This document shows positions 41,860 through 52,352 of a stretch of 64,000 nucleotides of DNA, piece after piece; positions within the stretch are counted from its first letter, which is position 1, and each line of letters starts with the position of its first letter. Origin of the DNA: Sphingorhabdus lutea. GTDB lineage: Bacteria; Pseudomonadota; Alphaproteobacteria; Sphingomonadales; Sphingomonadaceae. Under the pieces are notes generated by a model, which saw nothing but the letters and a program-made list of their open reading frames with translations, did no database searches and was not told where the DNA came from. The position numbers were made by a program, and so were the translations under genes. Location of the stretch: contig NZ_CP018154.1 of the NCBI RefSeq assembly GCF_001889025.1, positions 1,726,501 through 1,790,500 on the forward strand, written 5' to 3'.

Positions 41860-42638
41860 GGTGTTGCCACCTTATATTTGTGCATATTTTCTTTAAATAA
41901 AGGAAAATCGCGCATCAAATCCTTTAACCGATCGGACATTCCTTCTTGCTGGCGAATATCTCCATCAAGATTGGAATCTTCATTATACCAAATAATATCA
42001 CCGCTCCTCGCCTCAATTAACGCGGCATAGTTAAGGCTTGTTGAAATAGAGCCGCCAAAAACACCCCCGCCAGTAAGCGCATGATTCACCAATTTACTTC
42101 GACTGCCATAGCTATCTTGAATACTGAAAATGACGATATAATCGGGCTGCTTATTATCAGGCACTTGAGATGTTTTATTTAAAAATCCTTCACCGACCGT
42201 CCAAATATTAAGGAAGTTGCGCCAATTTTCCGGATCGCGTCCGGTGGGCAAGCGGTCCTTTGACATGCTGGTCACATTTATCGTTGCTTTTACGGCATCA
42301 AATAAATGCCATTTTGCGCTATCCACAAATAAATTAGGCTGTGTATAGCCAATGGATTTTATATCATATTGCCAGTCATTTACCTGTGCCAAGCTATTGA
42401 TGCTGGCCGCTGCATTATTAGTGGCCAATTCGGTCCAATCACCATTAACAATTTCAATATTGCTGGAGCTGGACTTACTAACAATCACATCGCGGATTAA
42501 GAAAGTAATATTGGGATTATCGGCATTTATTATTTCTATATCCTGCCGCGCCACAACCTTTGCAGATATTGACGCAGGCGATAGCGATAAAGCCGTCACA
42601 AATGCAGATATTTTAAGCAGATTTATAATCTTTGGCAA
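41856..42638 (-). CDS. Exported protein, possibly CsgG/TolB-N-like (first gene of M48 operon)
   Basis: A 260-residue protein with a signal peptide (SASISAKVV region). It begins with TTG at 42638; no other start precedes the signal peptide. The C-terminal half has PDYIVIFSIQDSYGSRSK, GGGVFGGSISTSLNYAALIE, and EARSGDIIWYNEDSNLDGD. The pattern of an alpha/beta domain ending in a strand with ...G-x-I-x-W recalls GNA1162/CsgG/DUF799-type outer-membrane-linked proteins, but the match is by eye only. There is no lipobox Cys. A promoter-like element lies just upstream. Overlaps the protease gene by 4 bp. Confidence 0.7.
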   Translation of the reverse strand: MPKIINLLKISAFVTALSLSPASISAKVVARQDIEIINADNPNITFLIRDVIVSKSSSSNIEIVNGDWTELATNNAAASINSLAQVNDWQYDIKSIGYTQPNLFVDSAKWHLFDAVKATINVTSMSKDRLPTGRDPENWRNFLNIWTVGEGFLNKTSQVPDNKQPDYIVIFSIQDSYGSRSKLVNHALTGGGVFGGSISTSLNYAALIEARSGDIIWYNEDSNLDGDIRQQEGMSDRLKDLMRDFPLFKENMHKYKVATP

Positions 42639-42670
42639 TAAACTTCAACTATATAGCTAATGATATAAAT

Positions 42671-42698
42671 AGTTTATAGCAGACAAAGAAAGCGTCAA
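42671..42698 (-). promoter_or_regulatory. Candidate promoter of the exported M48 operon
   Basis: On the minus strand TTGACG (42698-42693) and TAAACT (42676-42671) are separated by 16 bases, a fair match to a housekeeping sigma-70 promoter. Expected transcription start is about 25 nt before the TTG start. Confidence 0.45.
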
Positions 42699-42715
42699 GC
42701 CATTCATCAAAAAAT

Positions 42716-42750
42716 ATATTTAAGCCAATAAATTATATCAGCTTAAATAT
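42716..42750 (-). terminator. AT-rich terminator of gatB
   Basis: ATATTTAAGC (42716-42725) is the perfect inverse of GCTTAAATAT (42741-42750) and overlaps the gatB stop codon region. On the minus strand it is followed by ATATTTTTTG. The stem is AT-rich, so efficiency is uncertain. Confidence 0.4.
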
Positions 42751-44213
42751 TTTTTCAAAAGCTCATTCACAACCTGTGGATTTGCCTTGCCCTGCATTGC
42801 CTTCATTGTCTGGCCCACAAAGAAACCAAGCAAACGGTCTTTGCCCGATTTATATTCGGCGACCTTATCTTGATTTGCCTCAACAATTTTGACAATTTCC
42901 GCCTCAATCGCGCCAGTGTCAGATTCCTGTTTTAACCCGCGATCTTCCACAATTTTTGTTGCGCCATCGCCGGTTTCAAGCATGATTTCAAAAACATCCT
43001 TGGCGATTTTACCCGAAATCGTGCCATCTTTAATAAGGCCGAGTAATTCAGCAGCCTGTGCCGCGGAAACAGGACTTTCGTCCAATCCTTTGCCCATTTT
43101 ATTCAGCGCACCGAATAATTCCGACATTAACCAATTGGACGCGGCCTTTGCATCTGCGCCCGCCGCCATCATATCTTCAAACCATGCTGCGGTTTCCGCC
43201 TCTGCGGTTAAGACGGCGGCATTATATGCGCTAAGGCCGAGCTCATTTTCATAACGAGCCCGCTTTGCATCGGGAAGCTCTGGCAATGATGCGCGGCATT
43301 CATCCAAAAATGCATCGTCCAAAATAACGGGTAGCAAATCAGGATCGGGAAAATAACGATAATCATGCGCATCTTCCTTTGACCGCATCGACCGTGTTTC
43401 CATTTTATTGGGGTCAAACAGGCGGGTTTCTTGAACCACTTCGCCGCCATCCTCAATCAAATCAACCTGACGGCGTGCTTCAATCTCCACAACCTGCATC
43501 AAAAAACGGATGGAATTCACATTTTTTGTCTCGGTCCGTGTGCCAAACTCCTCGCCCGGTTTACGCACAGATACATTGACGTCGGCCCGCATAGATCCTT
43601 GTTCCATATTGCCGTCACAACTGCCGACATAGCGAAGAATAGAGCGCAATTTTTTGACATAAGCCCCAGCCTCAGCCGGTGACCGCATATCCGGCTTTGA
43701 CACAATTTCCATCAACGCCACACCGCAACGGTTTAAATCAACATAGCTCATCGTGGGATGCTGATCATGCATTAACTTGCCGGCATCTTGCTCCACATGG
43801 ATACGCTCCACGCCAATTTTTTTGGTTGGGCTATTGGGGTCTTTTTCATCCAAAGTAACCTCAATCTCACCTTCCCCCACAATGGGATGATAAAGTTGAG
43901 AGATTTGATATCCCTGCGGCAAATCGGCATAAAAATAATTTTTCCGATCAAAACGCGAATATTTGTTAATTTCAGCGCCCAATGCCATGCCCGTGCGAAC
44001 CGCTTGGCGCATACATTCACGATTTGGCACAGGAAGCATTCCGGGCATTGCCGCGTCGATTAAGCTAACCTGTGTATTTGGTTCTGCTCCAAATTCGGTG
44101 GATGCGCCGGAAAACAGCTTTGATTGAGTGGATATTTGGGCATGAACCTCTAGCCCGATAACCACTTCCCATTCGCCCGTTGCGCCATGAACGCGATATG
44201 TTGATTCTGTCAT
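42738..44213 (-). CDS. gatB: Asp-tRNA(Asn)/Glu-tRNA(Gln) amidotransferase subunit B
   Basis: About 491 residues. GatB binds the mischarged tRNA and phosphorylates the carboxylate. Blocks: [74 protein letters not shown], and a C-terminal YqeY-like tail domain. ATG 44213 lies two bases after the gatA stop, with GGTGAG in the gatA end as ribosome site; a GTG at 44225 would overlap. The presence of gatCAB implies transamidation routes to Gln-tRNA and/or Asn-tRNA. Confidence 0.98.
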   Translation of the reverse strand: MTESTYRVHGATGEWEVVIGLEVHAQISTQSKLFSGASTEFGAEPNTQVSLIDAAMPGMLPVPNRECMRQAVRTGMALGAEINKYSRFDRKNYFYADLPQGYQISQLYHPIVGEGEIEVTLDEKDPNSPTKKIGVERIHVEQDAGKLMHDQHPTMSYVDLNRCGVALMEIVSKPDMRSPAEAGAYVKKLRSILRYVGSCDGNMEQGSMRADVNVSVRKPGEEFGTRTETKNVNSIRFLMQVVEIEARRQVDLIEDGGEVVQETRLFDPNKMETRSMRSKEDAHDYRYFPDPDLLPVILDDAFLDECRASLPELPDAKRARYENELGLSAYNAAVLTAEAETAAWFEDMMAAGADAKAASNWLMSELFGALNKMGKGLDESPVSAAQAAELLGLIKDGTISGKIAKDVFEIMLETGDGATKIVEDRGLKQESDTGAIEAEIVKIVEANQDKVAEYKSGKDRLLGFFVGQTMKAMQGKANPQVVNELLKKYLS

Positions 44214-44215
44214 AC

Positions 44216-45697
44216 TCACCACCACTTCTTTGGTTGCGCCACAAATCCAGCGCGCTCTTCAATTGCAAGGCCGGCATTTAACACGCCCTGTTCATCCAAT
44301 TGATTACCAATAATTTGCAAACCAAGCGGCAACCCATCCTTGTTCAATCCGCATGGCACAGACATGGCAGGAAGCCCTGCCAAAGATGCAGGAACTGCGA
44401 ACACATCGTTCAAATACATCGCCAATGGATCTTCGCTATTTTCACCAAGCGGGAAAGCAGCGGTTGGTGTGGTAGGGGCCAATATGACATCACATTGGGT
44501 AAAAGCCTCGGCAAAATCGCGCGCGATTAAGGTACGAACCTTTTGCGCCTGTGTATAATAGGCGTCATAAAAACCAGCAGAAAGCACATAAGTGCCAATC
44601 ATAATCCGGCGTTTTACCTCTGGCCCAAATCCTGCGGCACGGGTGGCTGCATACATATCCTGCAGGCCCGCGCCATCGGGCAAATCACGAAGACCATAGC
44701 GCACACCATCATAACGCGCCAAATTGGACGAAGCCTCCGCCGGTGCGATAATATAATAAGCAGGCAGCGCATATTTTGTATGCGGCAGAGAGATTTCAAC
44801 AATCTCTGCGCCCGCATCTTTCAGCCACTCAATTCCCCTATCCCAGCTTTCCAAAATGTCGGCGTCCGTACCATCCATGCGATATTCCCTGGGAACACCC
44901 ACTTTTTTACCCCGCAAATCGCTGTTCAACGCGGCTTCCCAATTTGGAACGGAAAGATTTAATGATGTGCTATCCTTTGGATCATAACCCGCCATCGCAC
45001 CAAGCATAATGGCGCAATCGCGCACATCATGCGCCATTGGCCCCGCCTGATCAAGCGAGCTAGCAAAGGCAACAACACCCCAACGAGAGCATCGGCCATA
45101 GGTTGGCTTTATTCCCGTAATTCCAGTAAACGCCGCCGGTTGACGAATTGAACCGCCCGTATCTGTTCCTGTTGCCGCAGGACATAAACGCGCAGAAATC
45201 GCTGCCGAAGAACCACCCGACGAACCGCCCGGTGCGCGATCCTTGCCATCATCCAGCTTCCATGGCGAAATCACATTGCCAAAATAGCTGGTTTCATTGG
45301 ATGAACCCATGGCAAATTGGTCAAGATTTAACTTGCCCAACATGCCTGCACCCGCCGCCCATAAATTAGCAGAAACGGTCGATTCATATGTCGGTGTAAA
45401 ACCTTCCAACATTTGGCTGGCCGCCGTGGTTTGCGTTCCATTGGTGCAGAATAAATCCTTCATGCCAATGGGGACACCCGCCATAGAGCCAAGCGCCTTG
45501 CCAGCGGCCCTATCTGCGTCCACTGCCTGTGCGGCCTGCACCGCCAATTCAGGTGTTTCGACAATAAATGCATTCAGCGCAGAAGATGCCGCCGCAACAT
45601 TGGCGTTAAACGCCTCCGCCACTTCAACAGCCTTAAACTCACCATTTGCAACACCATCACGAATGGCTGCAATGCCCAATTGTGTTAAATCACTCAT
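44216..45697 (-). CDS. gatA: Asp-tRNA(Asn)/Glu-tRNA(Gln) amidotransferase subunit A
   Basis: A 493-residue amidase-signature enzyme that releases ammonia from glutamine. The catalytic triad elements are [20 protein letters not shown] (Lys) and [18 protein letters not shown] with [16 protein letters not shown] (Ser-cis-Ser). The ATG overlaps the gatC stop by one base (TAATG). Confidence 0.98.
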   Translation of the reverse strand: MSDLTQLGIAAIRDGVANGEFKAVEVAEAFNANVAAASSALNAFIVETPELAVQAAQAVDADRAAGKALGSMAGVPIGMKDLFCTNGTQTTAASQMLEGFTPTYESTVSANLWAAGAGMLGKLNLDQFAMGSSNETSYFGNVISPWKLDDGKDRAPGGSSGGSSAAISARLCPAATGTDTGGSIRQPAAFTGITGIKPTYGRCSRWGVVAFASSLDQAGPMAHDVRDCAIMLGAMAGYDPKDSTSLNLSVPNWEAALNSDLRGKKVGVPREYRMDGTDADILESWDRGIEWLKDAGAEIVEISLPHTKYALPAYYIIAPAEASSNLARYDGVRYGLRDLPDGAGLQDMYAATRAAGFGPEVKRRIMIGTYVLSAGFYDAYYTQAQKVRTLIARDFAEAFTQCDVILAPTTPTAAFPLGENSEDPLAMYLNDVFAVPASLAGLPAMSVPCGLNKDGLPLGLQIIGNQLDEQGVLNAGLAIEERAGFVAQPKKWW

Positions 45698-45999
45698 TAT
45701 TCAATTACCTTTGGTACGCCGAAAAATCCTTCTTCCGCTGCGGGCGCATTGGCCAAAATATCATCGCGGCGCCCACCGGCCGTCAAGGGATCTTCCCCAA
45801 TAATATCGTCGCGAAGGCGAAGTTCATTTGGGATAACGGCGGTCATCGGTTCAACACCGTTAACATCCACTTCCCCCAATTGATCGACCCATTTCAGGAT
45901 ACCATTTAATTCACCCACCATCGCATCCGCCTCACCATCATTAATGGCAATACGGGAAAGCGAGGCAATCTTCTTTACAGTTGCTTGATCAATAGACAT
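45697..45999 (-). CDS. gatC: Asp-tRNA(Asn)/Glu-tRNA(Gln) amidotransferase subunit C
   Basis: A 100-residue protein that wraps around GatA/GatB. Typical blocks: [48 protein letters not shown] and the C-terminal FFGVPKVIE. First gene of gatCAB; the 169-bp region upstream is shared with the divergent DUF3089 gene and shows no further feature I can name. Confidence 0.96.
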   Translation of the reverse strand: MSIDQATVKKIASLSRIAINDGEADAMVGELNGILKWVDQLGEVDVNGVEPMTAVIPNELRLRDDIIGEDPLTAGGRRDDILANAPAAEEGFFGVPKVIE

Positions 46000-46168
46000 G
46001 ATTTTTCGCTAGCATTGCGGCGGATATGCTTCAATCAGAATTTTGGCCATTTGCTAATTTTTTTGCTCCAATTGCCTTTATGGAACAGATATTCTAATTG
46101 CGCAGTCTATATCATGAAGATTTGCTATTTTTAGCATCATTTATTTTTGAAAAAATTAGGAACAGATT

Positions 46169-47419
46169 TTGGCTCGTAAATTTTTATATATAATTGCCTT
46201 CATCATTGGCATATTTATCGTTGGTGCATTTACGTTAAAAATTTTTGGTGATGAAATTTCTGAATATATATTTGTTCCCGATGTTGCTTTTGTGGAACAA
46301 AGGCCGCTTGATGCCAATATATATGAAAATCAAAATATGTGGTTTTCCAAACCAGTAAAAGACAGCAAAGCAAAATTTGACGATCCCAGCCTGTGGCTTC
46401 CCCAAATGGCTGATGATAAAAAAGACGATAATGGGGGTGATGTTAAAGTTGATAATAACTCTCCGGCCAATAATATTTCCCAAGATGAAGATAATTCGTC
46501 CCCTGTTACGGCCAATCCTGTTACTGCAAATCCTGTCATTGCAAATGATGATATTGGCAATGCCGCGATATTTTTCATCCACCCAACATCATATTTGGCG
46601 ACCGATAATTGGAACGCCCCATTGGACGACACCGAATCACAGCAGCGGGCAAAAACATTTCTGCGCGGCATGGCCAGCGCCCTGAACAATAGCGGAGAGA
46701 TTTGGGCGCCACGATATCGTCAAGCAGCCTTTGGTTCATTTTTAACCGATAAGCCAGAGGGCGGCAAAGCAATTGATGCTGCCTACCGTGATGTGGAATT
46801 GGCATTTGCTCATTTTATTAAACAACAGCCAAAGGATAAACCCATCATATTGGCAGGACATAGCCAAGGCGCACTGCATTTAACCCATTTGATGAAAAAT
46901 CATGTCGCAGGCAAATTATTGGCAAAGCGTGTTGTGGCGGCCTATATTATCGGTTGGCCCATTTCCATTAACAATGATTTGCCTTATATGGGTTTACCCG
47001 CCTGCAAATCATTATCACAATCTGGCTGTATATTCAGCTATCAAAGCTATGCAGAGCCCGCCGATTATGACAGGGTTGTTGAATTTTATGGCAATAGCAT
47101 CGGATTTGATGGCAAAAAGCGCGCTTTGCCTATGCTATGCACCAATCCATTAAATGGCGGTTCAGCCCCAAATGCAGATGCCGCCATGAATATGGGCACA
47201 TTAAAACCAAATGCAGATTTAACAAAGGGGGAGCTTATCGCCGCCTCCGTTGGCGCAAATTGCGATGCAAATGGATTTTTGCTTATTGGTGAACCGCCAG
47301 AGCTGGGCCAATATGTGCTGCCGGGAAATAATTATCATGTTTATGATTACCCACTATTTTGGGCAAATATTCGCAATGATGCGAAAACACGCCTAAATTT
47401 ATATAATAAGGTTTTATAA
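46169..47419 (+). CDS. DUF3089 alpha/beta hydrolase, membrane-anchored
   Basis: A 416-residue protein starting at TTG 46169, with AGGAACAG upstream. An N-terminal membrane helix ([18 protein letters not shown]) is followed by a catalytic domain with [33 protein letters not shown], and the nucleophile elbow [15 protein letters not shown] (G-H-S-Q-G). This set is the DUF3089 family of lipase/esterase-like proteins, with unknown substrate. Between anchor and catalytic core is a low-complexity Asp/Asn-rich linker (about residues 88-128) with a PVTAN triplicate. The stop shares one base with ruvX (TAATG). Confidence 0.88.
   Translation: MARKFLYIIAFIIGIFIVGAFTLKIFGDEISEYIFVPDVAFVEQRPLDANIYENQNMWFSKPVKDSKAKFDDPSLWLPQMADDKKDDNGGDVKVDNNSPANNISQDEDNSSPVTANPVTANPVIANDDIGNAAIFFIHPTSYLATDNWNAPLDDTESQQRAKTFLRGMASALNNSGEIWAPRYRQAAFGSFLTDKPEGGKAIDAAYRDVELAFAHFIKQQPKDKPIILAGHSQGALHLTHLMKNHVAGKLLAKRVVAAYIIGWPISINNDLPYMGLPACKSLSQSGCIFSYQSYAEPADYDRVVEFYGNSIGFDGKKRALPMLCTNPLNGGSAPNADAAMNMGTLKPNADLTKGELIAASVGANCDANGFLLIGEPPELGQYVLPGNNYHVYDYPLFWANIRNDAKTRLNLYNKVL
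46502..46546. repeat. Three 15-bp imperfect tandem repeats in DUF3089 linker
   Basis: Units at 46502-46516, 46517-46531 and 46532-46546 encode [15 protein letters not shown]. Units differ at two to three bases, so this duplication is older than the one at 40323. It lies in the disordered linker, so length change should be tolerated. Confidence 0.85.
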
Positions 47420-47895
47420 TGGCTGCTGAAATTTTCACCGACAAGCTGGAATTTGCGGCAATATTACCCAATGCTGGTATATTATTGGGGCTTGATGTTG
47501 GCTCGCATACTATCGGCACCGCTTTTTGTGATGCGGGTTGGCAATTTGCCTCCCCTGCTTCTTTGATAAAGAGACGTAAATTCACGCAGGATAAAATGCA
47601 GCTGGTTGAGCTTATCGCCAGCCGTCAAACAAAGGCGATAGTTATCGGCCTTCCTGTAAATATGGACGGCAGCGAAAGCCCGCGCAGCCAATCCACCCGT
47701 GCCTTTGCCAAAAATATCGCCGATTTGGGACTTCCCATATTATTATGGGATGAAAGATGGTCAACACAGGCGGTGGAACGCGCCATGATTGATAGTGATA
47801 TTAGCAGGGCCAAAAGAGCCCAACGTGTGGACAATGCCGCCGCTGCTTTCATCCTGCAAGGGGCGATTGACGCCATGGCGGCAGGCACATTATAA
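47419..47895 (+). CDS. ruvX: Putative pre-16S rRNA nuclease RuvX/YqgF
   Basis: A 158-residue RNase H-fold protein. Active-site blocks: [16 protein letters not shown] (first Asp), [35 protein letters not shown] and [16 protein letters not shown]. coli YqgF finishes the 16S rRNA 5' end, and a Holliday-junction role was proposed earlier. Coupled to the DUF3089 gene through TAATG, then 69 bp to pyrB. Confidence 0.94.
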   Translation: MAAEIFTDKLEFAAILPNAGILLGLDVGSHTIGTAFCDAGWQFASPASLIKRRKFTQDKMQLVELIASRQTKAIVIGLPVNMDGSESPRSQSTRAFAKNIADLGLPILLWDERWSTQAVERAMIDSDISRAKRAQRVDNAAAAFILQGAIDAMAAGTL

Positions 47896-47964
47896 AATAA
47901 TCAGTTTTATATTATAAATTGCAGGTTGAGATTTTATATAATCGCGCCTAATAGCATTGCTTTA

Positions 47965-48960
47965 ATGACAATAGAAAATCTAAACCCACATTCGCCCTTC
48001 CCAATTGGCGGCGCGGCATTTCCGCACCCACATTTATTGGGTATTTCCGGTCTTAAAAATTGGGAAATCGCCTATATTATTGATCAGGCAGAACATTGGG
48101 TAAAGCTTAACCGTTCTGGCGCGTCTAAACATGATGATAGACTGCGCGGCCTTACCATTATCAATGCATTTTTTGAAAATAGCACGCGGACATTGCTTTC
48201 TTTTGAAATTGCGGGAAAACGCCTTGGCGCAGATGTGGTCAATATGCACGCAGCACAGTCCAGTGTTAAAAAAGGCGAAACATTAATCGACACCGCCGTT
48301 ACATTAAACGCCATGCGTGCCGATGCCATCGTCATTCGTCATGGAAGTTCTGGCGCGGTGCAGTTAATTGCCGATAAGGTGGATTGCCCCGTCATCAATG
48401 CGGGCGACGGCACGCATGAACATCCGACACAGGCATTGCTTGACGCATTGACCATTAAAAGGCGCAAAGGCCCAATTGACGAACAAATTGTGACTATTTG
48501 CGGCGATATTTTGCACAGCCGCGTAGCGCGATCCAATATATTTTGTTTGTTGAATATGGGTGCTCAAATACGGGTTGCTGCCCCTGCAACCTTAATACCT
48601 CATGGTTTGGAACAATTGGGCGTAGAGGTTTTTACCGATTTTGATGCCGCGATAAAGGGGGCGGATGTGGTCATGATGCTACGTTTGCAAAATGAACGGA
48701 TGAACGGTGATTTCATCCCTTCACCACGCGAATATGCATTTTTATATGGCCTTAATGAACAACGGATAAAATTGGCAAAGGATGATGTTCTTATCATGCA
48801 CCCTGGCCCGATAAATCGCGGGGTAGAAATTACCAGCAGCCTTGCAGATCATGTCACCCAATCGGCGATAAAGGAGCAGGTTGAAATGGGCGTTGCAGTG
48901 CGGATGGCCTGTCTTGATATTTTAACGCGTAAAGCGCGCAAGGTTGAGGGTTGGGCATGA
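47965..48960 (+). CDS. pyrB: Aspartate carbamoyltransferase catalytic subunit
   Basis: About 331 residues starting [10 protein letters not shown] at ATG 47965; a TTG-led extension to 47926 is unlikely. The enzyme makes carbamoyl aspartate for pyrimidine synthesis. Carbamoyl-phosphate motif [16 protein letters not shown], then [16 protein letters not shown], and [13 protein letters not shown]. It ends in an ATGA overlap with a degenerate dihydroorotase gene, as in class A ATCases where PyrB needs an inactive PyrC-like partner for assembly. Confidence 0.96.
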   Translation: MTIENLNPHSPFPIGGAAFPHPHLLGISGLKNWEIAYIIDQAEHWVKLNRSGASKHDDRLRGLTIINAFFENSTRTLLSFEIAGKRLGADVVNMHAAQSSVKKGETLIDTAVTLNAMRADAIVIRHGSSGAVQLIADKVDCPVINAGDGTHEHPTQALLDALTIKRRKGPIDEQIVTICGDILHSRVARSNIFCLLNMGAQIRVAAPATLIPHGLEQLGVEVFTDFDAAIKGADVVMMLRLQNERMNGDFIPSPREYAFLYGLNEQRIKLAKDDVLIMHPGPINRGVEITSSLADHVTQSAIKEQVEMGVAVRMACLDILTRKARKVEGWA

Positions 48961-50192
48961 ATAAAATAATTAAAAATATCGCCCTATTTGATGGCCGTAC
49001 AAAGCAGGATATTTTAATATCTGACCAAAATATTGCCGATATTAACAAAAATTTAGCCAAAAGTGATGCTGGTAAAGGCCTTTCTGACGCAGATATTATA
49101 GATGGGTCAGGATTAACCGCCCTGCCCGCCATTATTGATATTGGTACATTTAAAATTGATAAGGCTGCATTTTTCATGGGCGGGATTGCCCGCGCGGCAT
49201 TGATGCCCGATCAAAATCCGACCTTGGATGAACCATCGGCAGTAAAATATGCCGCATTAAAGGCAAAGCCAGATCTTTGGATTCATCCAATTGGGGCCGC
49301 GACCAAGGGATTGGAAAATCAAAGCATGGCGGAATATGCCCTGATGAAAGACGCCGGCGCACGGGCAATTTCAACAGGCCGTCATTGGATAAGCAATAGC
49401 GGCCTGATGCTGAAAATACAGCAATATGCCGCATCATTGGACCTGCCCCTTATCATACATGCCGAGGATTGCGGCCTGACCCACGGGGCAAATGCCACTT
49501 CATCGTTAAACGCCACAATATTGGGGATATTGGCCGCACCGCCGCAGGCCGAATCAATTGCCATTGCGCGCGATATTGCATTGGCGGAGATAAGCGGCGC
49601 GGCGCTTCATTTTCGTCATGTCACAACCGCCAAATCATTAGACTTAATCAAACAGGCAAAGAAACAGGGATTAAAAATTACTGCGGGCGTTTCGCCTGCT
49701 TATTTATTGTTAAACGACATGGCGATTTCAGATTTTCGTACATTTGCCCATTTGTCGCCCCCATTGCGGAGCGAGGATGATCGCTTGGCCGCGCTGGAGG
49801 CATTGGCCGATGGCACAATTGATATATTATGTTCCGCGCATGACCCGCGCGATGTCGAAGAAAAAAGATTGCCATTTTCGGACTCTGCCGCCGGTATGGT
49901 TGGCGCGCAAAGCCTGCTTAGCCATGGGTTAAATTTGGTGCGTGATGGCGTGATAAATATGGAACGGCTAACGCAGCTTTTATCTTCCAATCCCGCCAAA
50001 TTACTGGGATTGGGAAATGCCGGAAAATTGGAAAATGGTTTTGAGGCCGATATAATATTGGTTGATGAAGACGCCCCTTGGCAAATTAAATCAGACAATC
50101 TTCCTGGATTGGCGGGAAATACACCCTTTGATGGATTGCCCGTTATTGGCAAGGTTCGCCATATGTTAAAGGGCGGAAAATTGCTGTTTTAA
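48957..50192 (+). CDS. Dihydroorotase-like protein without metal ligands (pseudo-dihydroorotase, PyrX-type)
   Basis: About 411 residues from ATG 48957. The amidohydrolase fold is recognisable: [20 protein letters not shown] in the place of the usual PG-x-ID-x-HxHxR, then [53 protein letters not shown] and the end [21 protein letters not shown]. The HxH metal pair after IID is replaced by GTF, and the late Asp-His block reads [11 protein letters not shown] in place of TDHAPH. It therefore should not hydrolyse dihydroorotate. By analogy with Pseudomonas PyrC-prime it probably forms the structural partner of PyrB. A genuine dihydroorotase must be elsewhere in the genome. Confidence 0.87.
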   Translation: MNKIIKNIALFDGRTKQDILISDQNIADINKNLAKSDAGKGLSDADIIDGSGLTALPAIIDIGTFKIDKAAFFMGGIARAALMPDQNPTLDEPSAVKYAALKAKPDLWIHPIGAATKGLENQSMAEYALMKDAGARAISTGRHWISNSGLMLKIQQYAASLDLPLIIHAEDCGLTHGANATSSLNATILGILAAPPQAESIAIARDIALAEISGAALHFRHVTTAKSLDLIKQAKKQGLKITAGVSPAYLLLNDMAISDFRTFAHLSPPLRSEDDRLAALEALADGTIDILCSAHDPRDVEEKRLPFSDSAAGMVGAQSLLSHGLNLVRDGVINMERLTQLLSSNPAKLLGLGNAGKLENGFEADIILVDEDAPWQIKSDNLPGLAGNTPFDGLPVIGKVRHMLKGGKLLF

Positions 50193-50231
50193 GCAAGTTC
50201 CCGCCCCATTTAATTTTTATATTATCTAAAT

Positions 50232-51587
50232 TTATTTACGTGCGGCAATTTTTGCGCCGCCATTAGATGCAAATCTTTTTTCGGCGGTTTGCGGTGCTTG
50301 GCGCACAATGCAATTGCCACCCTTTGCCTTAATTGTCGCGCACACATCATCGGCAGTTTTCTTATTACCAAATCCGATTGCGGCCAAACGAACCAGTGAT
50401 TTGCCCTTTACGTTAATGGTAGAACTTGCAGGATCAAATCCTTTCAGCACGCCATATTTTGCCTGATAATGCGACCAAGCGGAATTTGCGCTATTTGTGC
50501 TGCTAAATGCGCCCAATTGCACCATATATCCACCATTTGCGGTGCGGCCAACATTGCGCGTTGTATCGGCAAGCGCCAATTTAACAGGCTCTTTCTTTAC
50601 TGCAGGAGCAGTTGTTTTTTGAACAGGAACTGCCGCAACCTTAACGGGGGTTGATGGCGCGCTAATCATTGCAGGTTTGGATTCTGGAATTTCGACCGAG
50701 GATACTCGAACGTCATTTTCCATCGCACGGGGCAATAAATTGCTCGCATCACGCACCGCCGGACCTACGGCGGCTAATTCACCTTCTTGTGAATAGGATT
50801 TAACAGGGCTGTTCATCGCAACCGCGCTATTTGCCGGCACCATTGCGCCTTGCAATGCCAATCGTACAGGTTGCCCGCTATCTTCACGTGGAGCAACTCC
50901 AAGAAGGCTAGCCACCCGTGTTGAATATGCGCCGGGTCGTGCAATTTGTGCCCATTCAGCAATACGTTGATCCGCTGCTGTTTGTGATAAATCTTGCGAT
51001 GCCATCAAACGCGCCTCACGCCAGCGACCATCCATTGCATAAGCAAGGGCAAGATTTTGGCGAACGCGCGCGTCGCTATTATCCGCTCTTATTGCTTGCC
51101 CTAAAATTTCAACAGCTTTTTTGCTGTCTCCTGCAATGGCCAGCGCCAATCCATAATCGCTCGCAGGAATGATTGAACGGTGCGCCTCCAATAAAGATTT
51201 GGCCGAATCTGCCTTATTTTGGGCAAGTCGGGTCAAGGCAAGGCTAATCACCGTACGCGGGTCCACTTGGCCAAGCTCCATGACGTCCATCAACGTGCGT
51301 TCCGCCGACGTGTAAAGACCATTTGCCATATAGGTGCGGGCCAATAACATGCGGTAATCAACATTTGACAATTGGCCCTCAACCGCCATTTCGGCATAGC
51401 TTAGCGCCTTATCCAATTTTCCTTTGGCCAAATATTTCTCGGCCTTTTCTGCATTTTTCGCCGCGTTCTGTTCTGAACGGTCGGCAACTTTATGCGCAGT
51501 GGAAAATCCTAAACTCGCACAGCCCGTTGTGGTCATTCCCACCACGACCGAACTTAAAGCCAGCTTTAAAATGAGATTGCGTTTCAT
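50232..51587 (-). CDS. Lipoprotein with TPR-like repeats and C-terminal SPOR domain
   Basis: A 451-residue protein with lipobox TTGC near residue 23. Helical repeat units occupy roughly 40-220 (KAEKYLAKGKLDKALSYAEM, NVDYRMLLARTYMANGLYTS, RQNLALAYAMDGRWREARLM). A Pro/Ala-rich linker follows, and the last 80 residues form a SPOR domain (NGGYMVQLGAFSSTNSANSA, KSLVRLAAIGFGNKKTADDV). SPOR domains bind denuded glycan strands at the septum. The gene is the last of an apparent operon with the RHH protein and ParA. GGAAGAA precedes the ATG. A division or envelope-constriction role is inferred. Confidence 0.88.
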   Translation of the reverse strand: MKRNLILKLALSSVVVGMTTTGCASLGFSTAHKVADRSEQNAAKNAEKAEKYLAKGKLDKALSYAEMAVEGQLSNVDYRMLLARTYMANGLYTSAERTLMDVMELGQVDPRTVISLALTRLAQNKADSAKSLLEAHRSIIPASDYGLALAIAGDSKKAVEILGQAIRADNSDARVRQNLALAYAMDGRWREARLMASQDLSQTAADQRIAEWAQIARPGAYSTRVASLLGVAPREDSGQPVRLALQGAMVPANSAVAMNSPVKSYSQEGELAAVGPAVRDASNLLPRAMENDVRVSSVEIPESKPAMISAPSTPVKVAAVPVQKTTAPAVKKEPVKLALADTTRNVGRTANGGYMVQLGAFSSTNSANSAWSHYQAKYGVLKGFDPASSTINVKGKSLVRLAAIGFGNKKTADDVCATIKAKGGNCIVRQAPQTAEKRFASNGGAKIAARK

Positions 51588-51623
51588 GTCACATTCTTCC
51601 TTTCTTAGGCGATAAATCGCCCA

Positions 51624-52340
51624 TCACCGTGCTGCTACTTGCAACGCGAGCGAATCTATTTCTGGCATAGCTGCCAATTTTTCGTTTAATGCTTCCGATA
51701 CCAATGCTTGCGCTGAACAATTGCTAATCGCACAGGCAAGGCGCAATTTTAAATGGCTTGCTTGGTCCAAACGCAATGTAAATGCCGCCTTGCCCTTGCT
51801 CTTTTGCCTTGGCTTTACCTCACGAACAATTTTTTCGCGCTTTTCAGGTTTTAGCTTTGTCGGTTGAGTTGACTTTACCGCTGGCTGCTTTTGCGACTTT
51901 GCCAACAATGGCGAAATATTATCGCTATAGCTTTGTTCGATGTTCGTTTCTTGCGTATTTACATCTTGGCTATTATTCGGGGCAATATTGGTTTGATTTT
52001 CAACACCGTCCCCCAAAATAGCTGCGTCTTCGCTTTCCAATGAAAGCTGCTCTGCGATACGTTGCTGCTGTAACTTAACTTCTGGCGTGGCATCTGGAAC
52101 TGCGTTTGCCAATGGGTTCACCGATGGGCGATGATCATAATCCATGGGCGTATTTGGGCTTGGATCGACATCATATCCCATGTCATTCCAGCCGCAATCA
52201 TCCAGCCCATCAGGGCTCATTTTTTGAAACGCTTCTTGATTATTCACAATAGCGGGCCTGCGCATGGCGGGCCGCGCAGCACCTTTTCTGGCCAACAGAC
52301 CAGATGATAAAGAGGCAAGAGGTTTAGATGAATCAGTCAT
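51624..52340 (-). CDS. Putative ParA partner with C-terminal ribbon-helix-helix-like domain
   Basis: A 238-residue protein. Residues 1-170 are low-complexity and probably disordered, with N-terminal SLSSGLLARKGAARPAMRRP and a Pro/Asp-rich centre. The C-terminus, AAFTLRLDQASHLKLRLACA then ISNCSAQALVSEALNEKLAA, fits a beta strand plus two helices of a ribbon-helix-helix DNA-binding domain. Its ATG has a strong GGAGGA site and lies 12 bp after the parA-like stop. ParA-type ATPases often pair with small RHH or disordered adaptor proteins (ParG, CopG-like), so this may be the adaptor. I do not recognise a named family. Confidence 0.65.
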   Translation of the reverse strand: MTDSSKPLASLSSGLLARKGAARPAMRRPAIVNNQEAFQKMSPDGLDDCGWNDMGYDVDPSPNTPMDYDHRPSVNPLANAVPDATPEVKLQQQRIAEQLSLESEDAAILGDGVENQTNIAPNNSQDVNTQETNIEQSYSDNISPLLAKSQKQPAVKSTQPTKLKPEKREKIVREVKPRQKSKGKAAFTLRLDQASHLKLRLACAISNCSAQALVSEALNEKLAAMPEIDSLALQVAAR

Positions 52341-52352
52341 GCTATTCCTCCC

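Noticed and set aside
47937..47942. TATAAT before pyrB as a promoter
   Set aside because: No acceptable -35 hexamer at 16-18 bases; such hexamers are frequent in AT-rich gaps.
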